Shown: positions 15,332 through 22,789 of the stretch, one piece after another
Position numbering within the stretch: the first letter of the stretch is position 1
How the letters are laid out: each line of letters begins with the position of its first letter
Assembly (NCBI GenBank): GCA_040830545.1
Contig: JBFOMB010000107.1
Coordinates: forward strand, 1 to 35,054
Direction of reading: 5' to 3'
Origin: HXMU1420-2 sp040830545
GTDB lineage: Bacteria > Pseudomonadota > Alphaproteobacteria > Rhodobacterales > Rhodobacteraceae
Length of the DNA: 35,054 nucleotides
The notes under the pieces: generated by a model
What the model was told of the DNA's origin: nothing
Databases searched by the model: none
What the model saw: the letters and a program-made list of their open reading frames with translations, nothing else
Translations under genes and position numbers: made by a program

Positions 15332-16110
15332 ACCGAGAAAAAGACCCCCGTCAGAACGAAGTTTGCGGCCAGGATCAGCACGGCGGCAGCCTCGACCGAT
15401 CCTTTGGTTGCCCGGCCCACGCCCTGCGCGCCGCGACCCGAATTCATGCCGTAGTAACAGCCCATCAGCGCCGCGATCCCGCCAAAGGCCGCGCCTTTGA
15501 CGAGGGAGGAGATGATGTCGAGCGGCTCAAGGAAATTGACCGTGTTTTGCAGATAGACCACAGCGTTGAAACCCAGGTTTTGCGTGGCGACCAGATAGCC
15601 GCCTGCAATGCCGATGATGTCACCGATCCCGACCAGCACCGGCACGGTGATCAGCGCGGCCAGAACGCGGGGCGCGGTCAGGTATTTCATCGGGTCGGTG
15701 GACAGTGTGACCAGCGCGTCAATCTGCTCCGTCACCTTCATCGTCGCAATCTCAGCCGCGATGGAGGAGGTCACGCGCGCCGCGATCATCAACCCAACCA
15801 GCACCGGCCCCAATTCGCGCACCATGCCGATGGCAACGATCTGGGGGACAACGGCCTCGGCATTGAACCGCGCGCCGCCGGAATAGATCTGCAGCGCCAG
15901 CGCACCGCCGGTGAAGATCGCGGTCAGGCCAACCACGGGCAGCGACAGCCAGCCGACATTCAGCAAAGCGTTCAGAAACTCGCGCGGGTAAAACGGTGGG
16001 CGCACCATGTGGCTGAGCGCGCGGACGGTGAACAGGCTGATCCGACCCATGGAGGCCAGCATCGCCAGCACCGACCGGCCCAGCAGGGCAAGGGGCATCA
16101 GGGGGCTCAT
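15328..16110 (-). CDS. mlaE: MlaE-type ABC transporter permease
   Basis: A 260-aa integral membrane permease that partners MlaF in lipid transport across the envelope. Family features are the FLNALLNVGWLSLPVVGLTAIFTGG first membrane region, the conserved VRELGPVLVGLMIAARVTSSIAAE coupling segment, MKVTEQIDAL, and C-terminal helices ending in NFVLTGVFFSV. About five hydrophobic segments are seen. It overlaps alr upstream and mlaF downstream, each by four bases, so alr-mlaE-mlaF are made as a coupled unit. The segment with paired Arg/Glu is the usual coupling helix for the ATPase. Confidence 0.93.
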   Translation of the reverse strand: MSPLMPLALLGRSVLAMLASMGRISLFTVRALSHMVRPPFYPREFLNALLNVGWLSLPVVGLTAIFTGGALALQIYSGGARFNAEAVVPQIVAIGMVRELGPVLVGLMIAARVTSSIAAEIATMKVTEQIDALVTLSTDPMKYLTAPRVLAALITVPVLVGIGDIIGIAGGYLVATQNLGFNAVVYLQNTVNFLEPLDIISSLVKGAAFGGIAALMGCYYGMNSGRGAQGVGRATKGSVEAAAVLILAANFVLTGVFFSV

Positions 16111-17141
16111 GGATGATAGGCCCTTGTATAGCGGGGACCGAGCGAGGTCAGGATTTCGTAGCCGATGGTGCCGGCAGCGCCGGCCAGATCGTCAACCTTT
16201 TGCGATTGGTTCAGCAACGTCAGATAGCCGGGGTCGGTGTCCAGTGCGGTCACGTCTGCGGTGATCAGGTCCATCGAGATGCGTCCGCGGATCGGGCAGG
16301 GCGTTTCATCTGCAAACAATGGCACGCCGTCACCAATCGCGCGGATCAGGCCGTCAGCATAGCCTGCGCTGACGGTTGCGATGCGGGTCGGGCCGGGCGC
16401 GGTCCATGTGTTGCCGTATCCAACGGTTTCGCCAGCCTCCAGCGTGCGGATCTGAATGACCGGCAGGTCAAGGCGCACCACCGGTTTCGCGGCATCAAAA
16501 GGCTGCCCGCCATATAGCCCCACGCCGGGGCGGGTCAGGTCGAAATGATAGCGCGATCCCAGCAGGATACCGCCCGTTGCGGCCAGTGACCGGGGCACGT
16601 CCAGCCCTTGGGTCATCTGCAGGAACGTCTGCAACTGCTGTTCGTTCATCCCGTGCGCAGGCTCATCCGCGCAGGCCAGATGTGACATGATCAGGCGCGG
16701 CGATAGGCTGAGCGCGACATCGCGCAGCTCGGCCCAATCAGCGGGTTCCAGACCCAGCCGGTTCATGCCGGTGTCGAGTTGCACGCCAAAGGCATGGCCC
16801 TTCAGGTTTTCGACATGGCGCAGCACCTGATCGACCGAGTTCAGCATCGGCGTCAGGTCGTGATCCCGCAAGAAGGCGGTGTCGCCGTCCATATGGCCAG
16901 AGAAGACGCCGATCATCGGCCCCGGTCCAAGGGCTGCGCGCACCTTCACGCCTTCTTCGGCCGTGGCCACGAAGAACCGCCGCGCGCCTGACCGCGCCAG
17001 CGCAGCCGCCACCCGGTCCGAGCCCAGCCCGTAGCCGTCGGCCTTTACCACGGCAGCGGTTTCGCAGGACGTCATTGCGTCCAGCGCGCGCCAATTTTGC
17101 ACGACCGAGTTCAGGTCGATTGTCAGATGCCCCGTAGCCAT
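16107..17141 (-). CDS. alr: Alanine racemase
   Basis: A 344-aa PLP enzyme making D-alanine for peptidoglycan. The PLP lysine is K33 in AVVKADGYGLG, and the second catalytic residue is the Tyr of SAGYADGL. LDTGMNRLG and RISMDLITADV are further family motifs. The ATG at 17141 is preferred because the family N-terminus (ATGHLTIDLNSVVQNWRALD) begins there; a GTG at 17168 would add nine residues without an evident ribosome site. The gene overlaps mlaE by four bases and lies about 45 bp after the oxygenase gene. Confidence 0.94.
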   Translation of the reverse strand: MATGHLTIDLNSVVQNWRALDAMTSCETAAVVKADGYGLGSDRVAAALARSGARRFFVATAEEGVKVRAALGPGPMIGVFSGHMDGDTAFLRDHDLTPMLNSVDQVLRHVENLKGHAFGVQLDTGMNRLGLEPADWAELRDVALSLSPRLIMSHLACADEPAHGMNEQQLQTFLQMTQGLDVPRSLAATGGILLGSRYHFDLTRPGVGLYGGQPFDAAKPVVRLDLPVIQIRTLEAGETVGYGNTWTAPGPTRIATVSAGYADGLIRAIGDGVPLFADETPCPIRGRISMDLITADVTALDTDPGYLTLLNQSQKVDDLAGAAGTIGYEILTSLGPRYTRAYHP

Positions 17142-17185
17142 GCGCCCCGTTTTGGCATTCCGCCCCACGGCGTCAAGCGGAAAGG

Positions 17186-18115
17186 TCAGGCGCTTTCATC
17201 TTTGTGTGCGTCATAGCCCGCTTCGAGCTCGCCGCGCAAAAATTCGCCGAAGTTGAGCGGTTCGAACGTGGGCTCACCGGTGCCCGGCAGTGGCGCGACC
17301 TGGGCGGAGACATGCGGGTCAAAGAAGAACGGGCAGGAGTAGCGTTCGCGCCCAGACCGGTTGATGACGCGGTGCGGGGTTGATTTGAGCTGCCCGTTGC
17401 TGAGCCGGTGCAACATGTCGCCGACACTTACGACAAACGTGCCTTCGCGATAGGGCGCGTCGATCCAGTCGCCTTCGGGGGTCAGCACCTGCAAACCGCC
17501 GACCGGGTCCTGCGCCAGAAACGTCAGGCAGCCGAAATCGGTGTGCGGGGCAGAGCCGTAGAGATCGGCAGGTGCGCCGTCGGGGCGGGGCGGGTAGTGC
17601 AGCAGGCGCAGCCAGGTGGTCGGTGTGTCAAAGGCCGACATGTAGCTGTCGTCCTTGGCGCCCGCCGCCATCAAGGCGATCCGCATGACGCGGCGGCCCA
17701 GGTTGCACATTTCAGTGTGGTAAGCGGTCAGCGTGTCGCGAAACCCGTCCAGGTCGGGCCATTTGTTCGGGCCGGACAGGTAGGTGGCGGGATCAGCGGC
17801 AGCATCTTCGCGCATCATCATGAAGCTGGCGGATTGGTTCGGTTTCGTGACCTCGGCCAATTCGGTGTTCACGTCCGTAGAGGTATTGATCGCGATATAG
17901 CCGCGATGGGTGCGGTCCAGAGCGATGGCCTGTTTTTTTGCCTCGGGCAGGGCGTGGAACTGGCGCGACGCCTCGAAAACCGCGTCCCGCATTTCGGGCG
18001 AGATGCCGTGCCCACGCAGGTAACCAAAGCCATAGGTGGAGTAGATGTCGTGGAACTGCGCGGCCAGTTCGGCGTCACTTCCGGTGGAGAGGTCAAGTTC
18101 GGGAATCGTCTGCAT
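17186..18115 (-). CDS. 2-oxoglutarate/Fe(II)-dependent oxygenase, isopenicillin N synthase-like family
   Basis: A 309-aa cytoplasmic oxygenase. The double-stranded beta-helix iron triad is visible as H191-x-D193 (PHTDFG) and H248 (TPHRVIN), with the RxS 2-oxoglutarate-binding motif R258-Y-S260. The N-terminus carries the DIOX_N-type pattern (YGFGYLRGHGIS, ..FHALPEAKK). The substrate cannot be told: plant and bacterial relatives act on many small molecules, and alphaproteobacterial members are mostly uncharacterised. It lies between a DUF1194 gene and alr on the same strand with gaps of about 20-45 bp. No clear ribosome site precedes the ATG. Confidence 0.88.
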   Translation of the reverse strand: MQTIPELDLSTGSDAELAAQFHDIYSTYGFGYLRGHGISPEMRDAVFEASRQFHALPEAKKQAIALDRTHRGYIAINTSTDVNTELAEVTKPNQSASFMMMREDAAADPATYLSGPNKWPDLDGFRDTLTAYHTEMCNLGRRVMRIALMAAGAKDDSYMSAFDTPTTWLRLLHYPPRPDGAPADLYGSAPHTDFGCLTFLAQDPVGGLQVLTPEGDWIDAPYREGTFVVSVGDMLHRLSNGQLKSTPHRVINRSGRERYSCPFFFDPHVSAQVAPLPGTGEPTFEPLNFGEFLRGELEAGYDAHKDESA

Positions 18116-18134
18116 GGGCGGACAATGGGGGAAA

Positions 18135-18923
18135 TCAGGGGGAATACCAATCGCCGAAATAGCGCTCCCAGATCTTTTCGCCGATCATGCAGTCGTAGGC
18201 GTCGGCCTGTATGATCCTGGGCTGTGTGGGGGCAAGGCCGGCCAGTTCCAGCACCAGCTTGCGGCGCAGGGTTGGTTCGAAATCCTCCCAGCTCCAGACC
18301 GGCAACATGAACGCGCCGGGGCCGCCAATCACGCAGTTGGTGTAATAGGCGTCAAGATCCGGGATGCCGAACCGTTCGCTGAATTCATCCTGTGTCATCA
18401 GCGGCAGGCCGTTGATCACGATGCCCTGGGCCAGAACGTCCGAGCGGGCGGGCAGAACCGGGCGGCCCTGGTTGTTGGGTCCGTCGCCAGAGATGTCGAT
18501 AACCCGGCGCAGGCCGATAAAATCGTTCACTTCAAATGCGATAGACGCCGCTTTTAATCCACCAGAGATTGACGTGCGCCGCATTGCGCCGTCAAAATGC
18601 GCGGTGATACGGTCTGCGAAGGCGGCGGCATCCTCGCGGGTTTCGATCAGGGTCCAGGGGACAACGATGCGCTGATCCAGCGACCCGGCCCATTCCATGT
18701 AGGTGATCGCAACGCGCCCGATCATGCCACCGCGAATGGCCTCCCAGACCTCGTCACTGGTCAGCGCCGCGGCGTATCCCCGACGCTGGATTTCCAGTTC
18801 CTCGGCGGACATGGAACGGGAGACGTCGACCGCCAGCACAAGTTCCAGATCGACTTCAACCTGCTGCGCCCAAGAAGGCAGGGTCATGAGCCAGAAGAAA
18901 GCGGAGAGCAAAGCGGCGCGCAT
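18135..18923 (-). CDS. DUF1194 (VWA-like) secreted protein
   Basis: A 262-aa exported protein. The start at 18923 gives a classical signal peptide (MRAALLSAFFWLMTLPSWAQ, cleavage near residue 19-20). The mature part starts with a von Willebrand A-like fold: LVLAVDVSRSMS with MIDAS D33-x-S-x-S, then a TSISGGL Thr and the VIDISGDGPNNQG second metal loop. DUF1194 proteins are conserved in alphaproteobacteria; no function is known to me. A TTG at 18944 could add seven residues but would weaken the signal peptide. It lies between dnaB and the oxygenase. Confidence 0.85.
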   Translation of the reverse strand: MRAALLSAFFWLMTLPSWAQQVEVDLELVLAVDVSRSMSAEELEIQRRGYAAALTSDEVWEAIRGGMIGRVAITYMEWAGSLDQRIVVPWTLIETREDAAAFADRITAHFDGAMRRTSISGGLKAASIAFEVNDFIGLRRVIDISGDGPNNQGRPVLPARSDVLAQGIVINGLPLMTQDEFSERFGIPDLDAYYTNCVIGGPGAFMLPVWSWEDFEPTLRRKLVLELAGLAPTQPRIIQADAYDCMIGEKIWERYFGDWYSP

Positions 18924-18970
18924 GTCCCCATTGCGCCGGATCAAACTTGTCCTGTCCAGACAAATTCGGG

Positions 18971-20461
18971 TTACTCGTAGCCTTCACCCTGCTGCCACGG
19001 GCGAGCGAGGTTGCCAAAGCGTGTAAATTGACCTTCAAAGCTCAGTTCGACGGACCCAATTGGCCCGTGACGCTGTTTGCCGATGATCACCTCGGCCTTG
19101 CCGTGCAGGCGTTCCATGCGTTCCTGCCACGCGGCCATTTCGTCCAACCGGTCGTCGGACAGCTTTTCGCGTTCCACGTAGTATTCCTCACGGAACACGA
19201 ACATCACCACGTCGGCGTCCTGTTCGATGGAGCCTGATTCCCTCAGGTCCGACAGCTGTGGGCGTTTGTCGTCGCGGGATTCCACCTGACGCGACAGCTG
19301 GGACAGGGCGATGACCGGGATGTCCAGCTCCTTGGCAATGGCCTTGAGCCCCTGCGAAATTTCCGAGATTTCGTTGACGCGGTTGTCACCTTTGCCCGTG
19401 CCTTTGACCAGCTGCAGGTAGTCCACGATCAGGCAATCCAGCCCCTGCGTCCGCTTCAGCCGCCGCGCGCGGGCAGCCAATTGGCTGATCGGCAGGGCCG
19501 GGGTGTCGTCGATGAACAGCGGGCAGGCCTCCAGCGTTTTGGCGGCGTCGACAAAGCGGCGGAATTCACCTTCGGTCATGTCACCGCGCCGGATCTGTTC
19601 GGATGGCACTTCGCTCGCTTCGGACAGGATACGCGCGGCCAACTGTTCGGCGCTCATTTCCAGTGAATAGAAGCCGACAACGCCGCCCTCGACCGCGCCT
19701 TCGCTGCCATCGGGCATGGTGCCTTTGCGATAGGCCTTGGCGATGTTGAAGGCGATATTGGTGGCGAGCGAGGTTTTCCCCATCGAGGGACGTCCGGCAA
19801 GGATCAGAAGGTCGGACCGGTGCAGACCGCCCAGCTTTTTGTCCATGTCGATGAGACCGGTGGAGACACCCGCCAGCCCGCCTTCGCGCTGATAGGCAGC
19901 ATTGGCGACATTAACAGCGTCCGTTACGGCCTTGAGAAAGCTTTGAAATCCGGTTTCGGCCTGGCCCTGTTCGCTGAGCTTGTAGAGCTTCTGTTCCGCC
20001 TCGACGATTTGTTCCTTGGGCTCGGACGCCACATCGACCTGTGCGGCCTGCGCGCTGATGTCCCGTCCCAGCGCGATCAGTTCGCGTCGAATGGCGAGGT
20101 CATAGATCATCTGCGCATAGTCGCGCGCGGCAAAGGCGCTGATCGCGGCACCGGCCAGACGGGCCAGATAGGCGGGACCACCCAGTTCCTTCAGCCCTTC
20201 GTCATCTTCCATGAACGCCTTGAGCGTCACGGGCGAGGCGAGCTGGTTACGGGCGATCCGGGAGGAGGCGATTTCGTAGATGCGGGCGTGCACGGGGTCA
20301 AAGAAATGCTGCGGGCCGATCAGGCTGGCAACACGGTCGAACACTTCGTTATTGGTCAGAATCGCGCCCAACAGTTGCTGTTCAGCCTCTACCGAATGGG
20401 GCAGCGAGTCGGTGCTGCTGTCGTCGATCTGGTTGGCGTTCAGTCCGATGATCTGGTTCAT
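18971..20461 (-). CDS. dnaB: Replicative DNA helicase DnaB
   Basis: A 496-aa hexameric 5'-3' helicase of the replisome. The N-terminal helical domain begins SVEAEQQLLGAIL and is followed by a linker and a RecA-like C-terminal domain with Walker A GRPSMGKT (223-230), Walker B CLIVDYLQL, and the ALSQLSR / DLRESGSIEQDADVV motifs. Length is normal and no intein is present, although DnaB is a common intein host. AGAGGCAAGGG precedes the ATG. It opens the long minus-strand run and is preceded by a 517-bp non-coding region carrying DnaA-box-like sequences. Confidence 0.96.
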   Translation of the reverse strand: MNQIIGLNANQIDDSSTDSLPHSVEAEQQLLGAILTNNEVFDRVASLIGPQHFFDPVHARIYEIASSRIARNQLASPVTLKAFMEDDEGLKELGGPAYLARLAGAAISAFAARDYAQMIYDLAIRRELIALGRDISAQAAQVDVASEPKEQIVEAEQKLYKLSEQGQAETGFQSFLKAVTDAVNVANAAYQREGGLAGVSTGLIDMDKKLGGLHRSDLLILAGRPSMGKTSLATNIAFNIAKAYRKGTMPDGSEGAVEGGVVGFYSLEMSAEQLAARILSEASEVPSEQIRRGDMTEGEFRRFVDAAKTLEACPLFIDDTPALPISQLAARARRLKRTQGLDCLIVDYLQLVKGTGKGDNRVNEISEISQGLKAIAKELDIPVIALSQLSRQVESRDDKRPQLSDLRESGSIEQDADVVMFVFREEYYVEREKLSDDRLDEMAAWQERMERLHGKAEVIIGKQRHGPIGSVELSFEGQFTRFGNLARPWQQGEGYE

Positions 20462-20573
20462 GCCCTTGCCTCTGTCCCCGCCCGTTTATTGTTGTCCCAG
20501 TTTCATAGATGACAGTTTTGTAAACACCATCTGGAAATGCCGGGGGACGGACCGGGGATAACCCGAATGATGG

Positions 20574-20582
20574 TGTGGATAA
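20574..20582 (-). promoter_or_regulatory. DnaA box (perfect consensus)
   Basis: The minus strand reads TTATCCACA, exactly the high-affinity DnaA box. It is 113 bp upstream of the dnaB start. A looser relative (GGGGATAAC on plus) lies about 20 bp away at 20554. Confidence 0.6.
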
Positions 20583-20599
20583 CCATCACCGGGGCGCGG

Positions 20600-20674
20600 G
20601 AATCGCAATCGGGCCGTCCCATATATGGCAGCATAACGGGATCGTGACGCAAAACCTATGCCGGATTGCGATTC
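20600..20674. repeat. Separated inverted repeat upstream of dnaB
   Basis: GAATCGCAATC at 20600-20610 is the exact reverse complement of GATTGCGATTC at 20664-20674, with 53 bp between the arms and further imperfect pairing beyond. Each arm contains a GANTC (CcrM methylation) site at its outer end. Confidence 0.55.
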
Positions 20675-20684
20675 TCGGCGGGGT

Positions 20685-20693
20685 TTTTCCACA
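20685..20693 (+). promoter_or_regulatory. DnaA-box-like site (8 of 9)
   Basis: The plus strand reads TTTTCCACA, one mismatch from TTATCCACA. It is in the opposite orientation to the perfect box at 20574 and lies just outside the second arm of the inverted repeat. Confidence 0.45.
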
Positions 20694-20869
20694 TTCCATG
20701 CACGGTGCTCGTCCACCGGAAATTGCGGGTGGGATGGGGAAGGTTACCGAGAGCCGCGTATCGATGGGTCGCGGTGCGGCGATCCGACTTTTCAGTTGTC
20801 CAATTTATGCCTGCAAAGTCCGTAGAACCTAACTGTCTTGCAAGTTCGCTAGCCAGATCGCCGTGCCCG

Positions 20870-20956
20870 GGGGCGGCCCGGCCCCTCTCGGCGTTTGCTG
20901 GGCAAACGCCTGCCGGTCGATGGATGCGCGGCGGGCTTTCAGCCCTTGTTCCGCGC
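20870..20956. repeat. REP-like palindrome cluster downstream of pyrE
   Basis: Three palindromes are packed together: GGGGC/GCCCC (20870-20885), a 9-bp perfect stem GGCGTTTGC/GCAAACGCC with a TGG loop (20890-20910), and a nested stem GCGCGG/CCGCGC enclosing GGGCT/AGCCC (20926-20956). They lie just past the pyrE stop on its transcribed side, so an mRNA 3'-end role is possible. No U-run is present. Confidence 0.6.
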
Positions 20957-20978
20957 TAACTAGAAAAACAGGCGTTCC

Positions 20979-21653
20979 CTACCGTCGCGCGTCCTGCCAT
21001 GCGCGCGGCGCGTTCAGGAAGGCCTCGACCTCGCGCAGGGTTTCAGCGCTGAAATCCTGATTGCGGCGCGCTTCTTTCAACACATCCCACCACGTGCACA
21101 GGTGATGCAGCGCCACGCCGTGATCGCCCAGCGTCTGCGTCGTTTCCGGGAAGATGCCGTAGTAGAAAATGACCGCCGTGTGATGGCAGGTTGCGCCGGT
21201 GTCGCGGATCGCGTCCACAAAGCTGAGTTTGGAGCCGCCATCGGTGGTCAGATCCTCGACCAGCAGAACGCGCTGGCCTTCGCTCATGTCGCCCTCGATC
21301 CGGGCGTTGCGACCGTATCCTTTGGGCTTTTTGCGCACATAGGTCATGGGCAGGGCCAGCCGTTCGGCGACCAGTGCAGCAAAAGGGATACCTGCGGTTT
21401 CGCCACCGGCGATGTTGTCGAACGCCTCGAACCCGACCTCGCGCATGATCGTGACGGCCAGAAAGTCCATCAGGGTCGAGCGGATGCGCGGGTGCGAAAT
21501 CAGCTTGCGGCAGTCGATGTAGGTGGGTGAGGGCAGGCCGGAGGCGAGCGTGAACGGTTCCTCGGCGTTGAAATGCACGGCCTTGATTTCCAGCAGCATC
21601 CGGGCGGTCAGGCGGGCAATTTCGTCGGCGGGCGGGTAGGAGGATGGGATCAT
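20979..21653 (-). CDS. pyrE: Orotate phosphoribosyltransferase
   Basis: A 224-aa enzyme converting orotate and PRPP to OMP in pyrimidine synthesis. The PRPP-binding motif VLLVEDLTTDGGS is clear, and LASGLPSPTYIDCRKL and YVRKKPKGYG are typical of PyrE. The ATG at 21653 is chosen because the homologous N-terminus (ADEIARLTARMLLEIKAVHF) follows it; upstream in-frame sequence is proline-rich and not family-like. It lies 49 bp after pyrC on the same strand. Its 3' end is followed by the palindrome cluster at 20870-20956. Confidence 0.95.
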   Translation of the reverse strand: MIPSSYPPADEIARLTARMLLEIKAVHFNAEEPFTLASGLPSPTYIDCRKLISHPRIRSTLMDFLAVTIMREVGFEAFDNIAGGETAGIPFAALVAERLALPMTYVRKKPKGYGRNARIEGDMSEGQRVLLVEDLTTDGGSKLSFVDAIRDTGATCHHTAVIFYYGIFPETTQTLGDHGVALHHLCTWWDVLKEARRNQDFSAETLREVEAFLNAPRAWQDARR

Positions 21654-21702
21654 CTGTGGGCCTTTGCGTCTATGGTCGGGGCGTGTCCCGGGAATGGCGA
21701 AA

Positions 21703-22743
21703 TCAGGTGGCGGTCCAGTGGATCGGTACGCCCGGGTCAAACACGGTCACGGGGCCGTCGCCTGTGTCGATTCGCGTGGGGAAGGTGACGGGTGTGTCGG
21801 ATTTGGTGAGAGTGAGGGTGTCCTCGTTCACCGGCAGGCCATAGAAGGCGGGGCCGTTCAGAGAAGCGAAGGCTTCGAGCCGCTCCAGCGCGCTTTCCTC
21901 TTCGAACACGTGGGCGAGGATGGCCATTGTGTTGGTGGCGGTGAAACAGCCCGCGCAGCCGCAGCCGGTTTCCTTGGCCGCGTCCACATGAGGTGCACTG
22001 TCGGTGCCGAGGAAATAGCGCCCGTCGCCGCTGGTCGCCGCTGCGCGCAGGGCCAGACGGTGTTCTTCACGCTTGGCCACGGGCAGGCAGTAGTAATGCG
22101 GGCGGATGCCCCCGGCGAGGATGTGATTGCGGTTGATGATCAGGTGGTGCGTGGTGATCGTGGCGCCCAGTCCCTGGCCCGCGCGGCGCACATCGTCTAC
22201 GCCGTTCATCGTGGTGATGTGTTCCATGACCACGCGCAGCCCCGGCGTGGCGCGGCGCAGCGGGTCGAGGATGCGGTCGATGAACACGGCCTCGCGGTCG
22301 AAGATGTCGATGTCGGAATCGGTGACCTCGCCATGCACGCACAAGGTCAAGCCGATCTCGGCCATGCGCTCAAGCACCGGGCGGACCTTGTCAAAATCGC
22401 GCACGCCGCTGTCGGAGTTGGTGGTGGCCCCGGCGGGGTAGAGCTTGACCGCGTGCACCAGACCGCTGGCCGCCGCAGCTGCCACATCGTTGGGATCGGT
22501 GTTTTCGGTCAGGTACAGCGTCATCAGCGGCTGAAACTGCGCGCCTTCCGGCATCGCGGCCATGATACGGTCGCGGTAGCGCGTCGCGTCTGCGGCGGTG
22601 ACCACGGGCGGCACGAGGTTCGGCATGATGATGGCACGCGCGAAATGACGCGCGGATTCGGGCAAGACAGCGGCCAGCATCGCGCCATCGCGCAGATGCA
22701 GGTGCCAGTCGTCGGGGCGGCGGAGGGTCAGGCTGGTGCTCAT
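21703..22743 (-). CDS. pyrC: Dihydroorotase (class II, PyrC)
   Basis: A 346-aa zinc amidohydrolase that interconverts carbamoyl-aspartate and dihydroorotate. It has the HxH metal pair (H14, H16 in DDWHLHLRDG), the carbamylated lysine K100 in VKLYPAGATTNS, CVHGEV, the VMEHITT His, TITTHHLI, and the catalytic Asp in LGTDSAPH. This short E. coli-type enzyme differs from the longer class I form. A GTG at 22749 would add two residues; the ATG at 22743 is preferred. It is the upstream partner of pyrE. Confidence 0.95.
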   Translation of the reverse strand: MSTSLTLRRPDDWHLHLRDGAMLAAVLPESARHFARAIIMPNLVPPVVTAADATRYRDRIMAAMPEGAQFQPLMTLYLTENTDPNDVAAAAASGLVHAVKLYPAGATTNSDSGVRDFDKVRPVLERMAEIGLTLCVHGEVTDSDIDIFDREAVFIDRILDPLRRATPGLRVVMEHITTMNGVDDVRRAGQGLGATITTHHLIINRNHILAGGIRPHYYCLPVAKREEHRLALRAAATSGDGRYFLGTDSAPHVDAAKETGCGCAGCFTATNTMAILAHVFEEESALERLEAFASLNGPAFYGLPVNEDTLTLTKSDTPVTFPTRIDTGDGPVTVFDPGVPIHWTAT

Positions 22744-22789
22744 GCGCACCGGCTATCACAAGCCGTGGGGCGGAGCCAGCGGTGACGTG

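Larger units (their letters stand above)
20462..20978. other. 517-bp non-coding region between pyrE and dnaB
   Basis: No convincing gene was found on either strand. From dnaB outward it holds the dnaB leader, a perfect DnaA box (20574-20582), two arms of an 11-bp inverted repeat (20600-20610, 20664-20674), a near-perfect DnaA box (20685-20693), about 170 bp without recognisable signals, and a cluster of palindromes next to the pyrE stop (20870-20956). The dnaB promoter must lie here, but no confident -35/-10 pair could be assigned. Confidence 0.7.

Noticed and set aside
18971..20461. Intein in dnaB
   Set aside because: The coding length is normal and the Walker A and later motifs are uninterrupted.
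20574..20693. Chromosomal replication origin upstream of dnaB
   Set aside because: Only one perfect and one near-perfect DnaA box are seen, with no AT-rich unwinding stretch and no dnaA, hemE or parAB neighbours.
20575..20832. Possible 85-aa gene in the pyrE-dnaB gap
   Set aside because: There is no ribosome site, the composition is irregular, and it runs across the DnaA boxes and inverted repeat.
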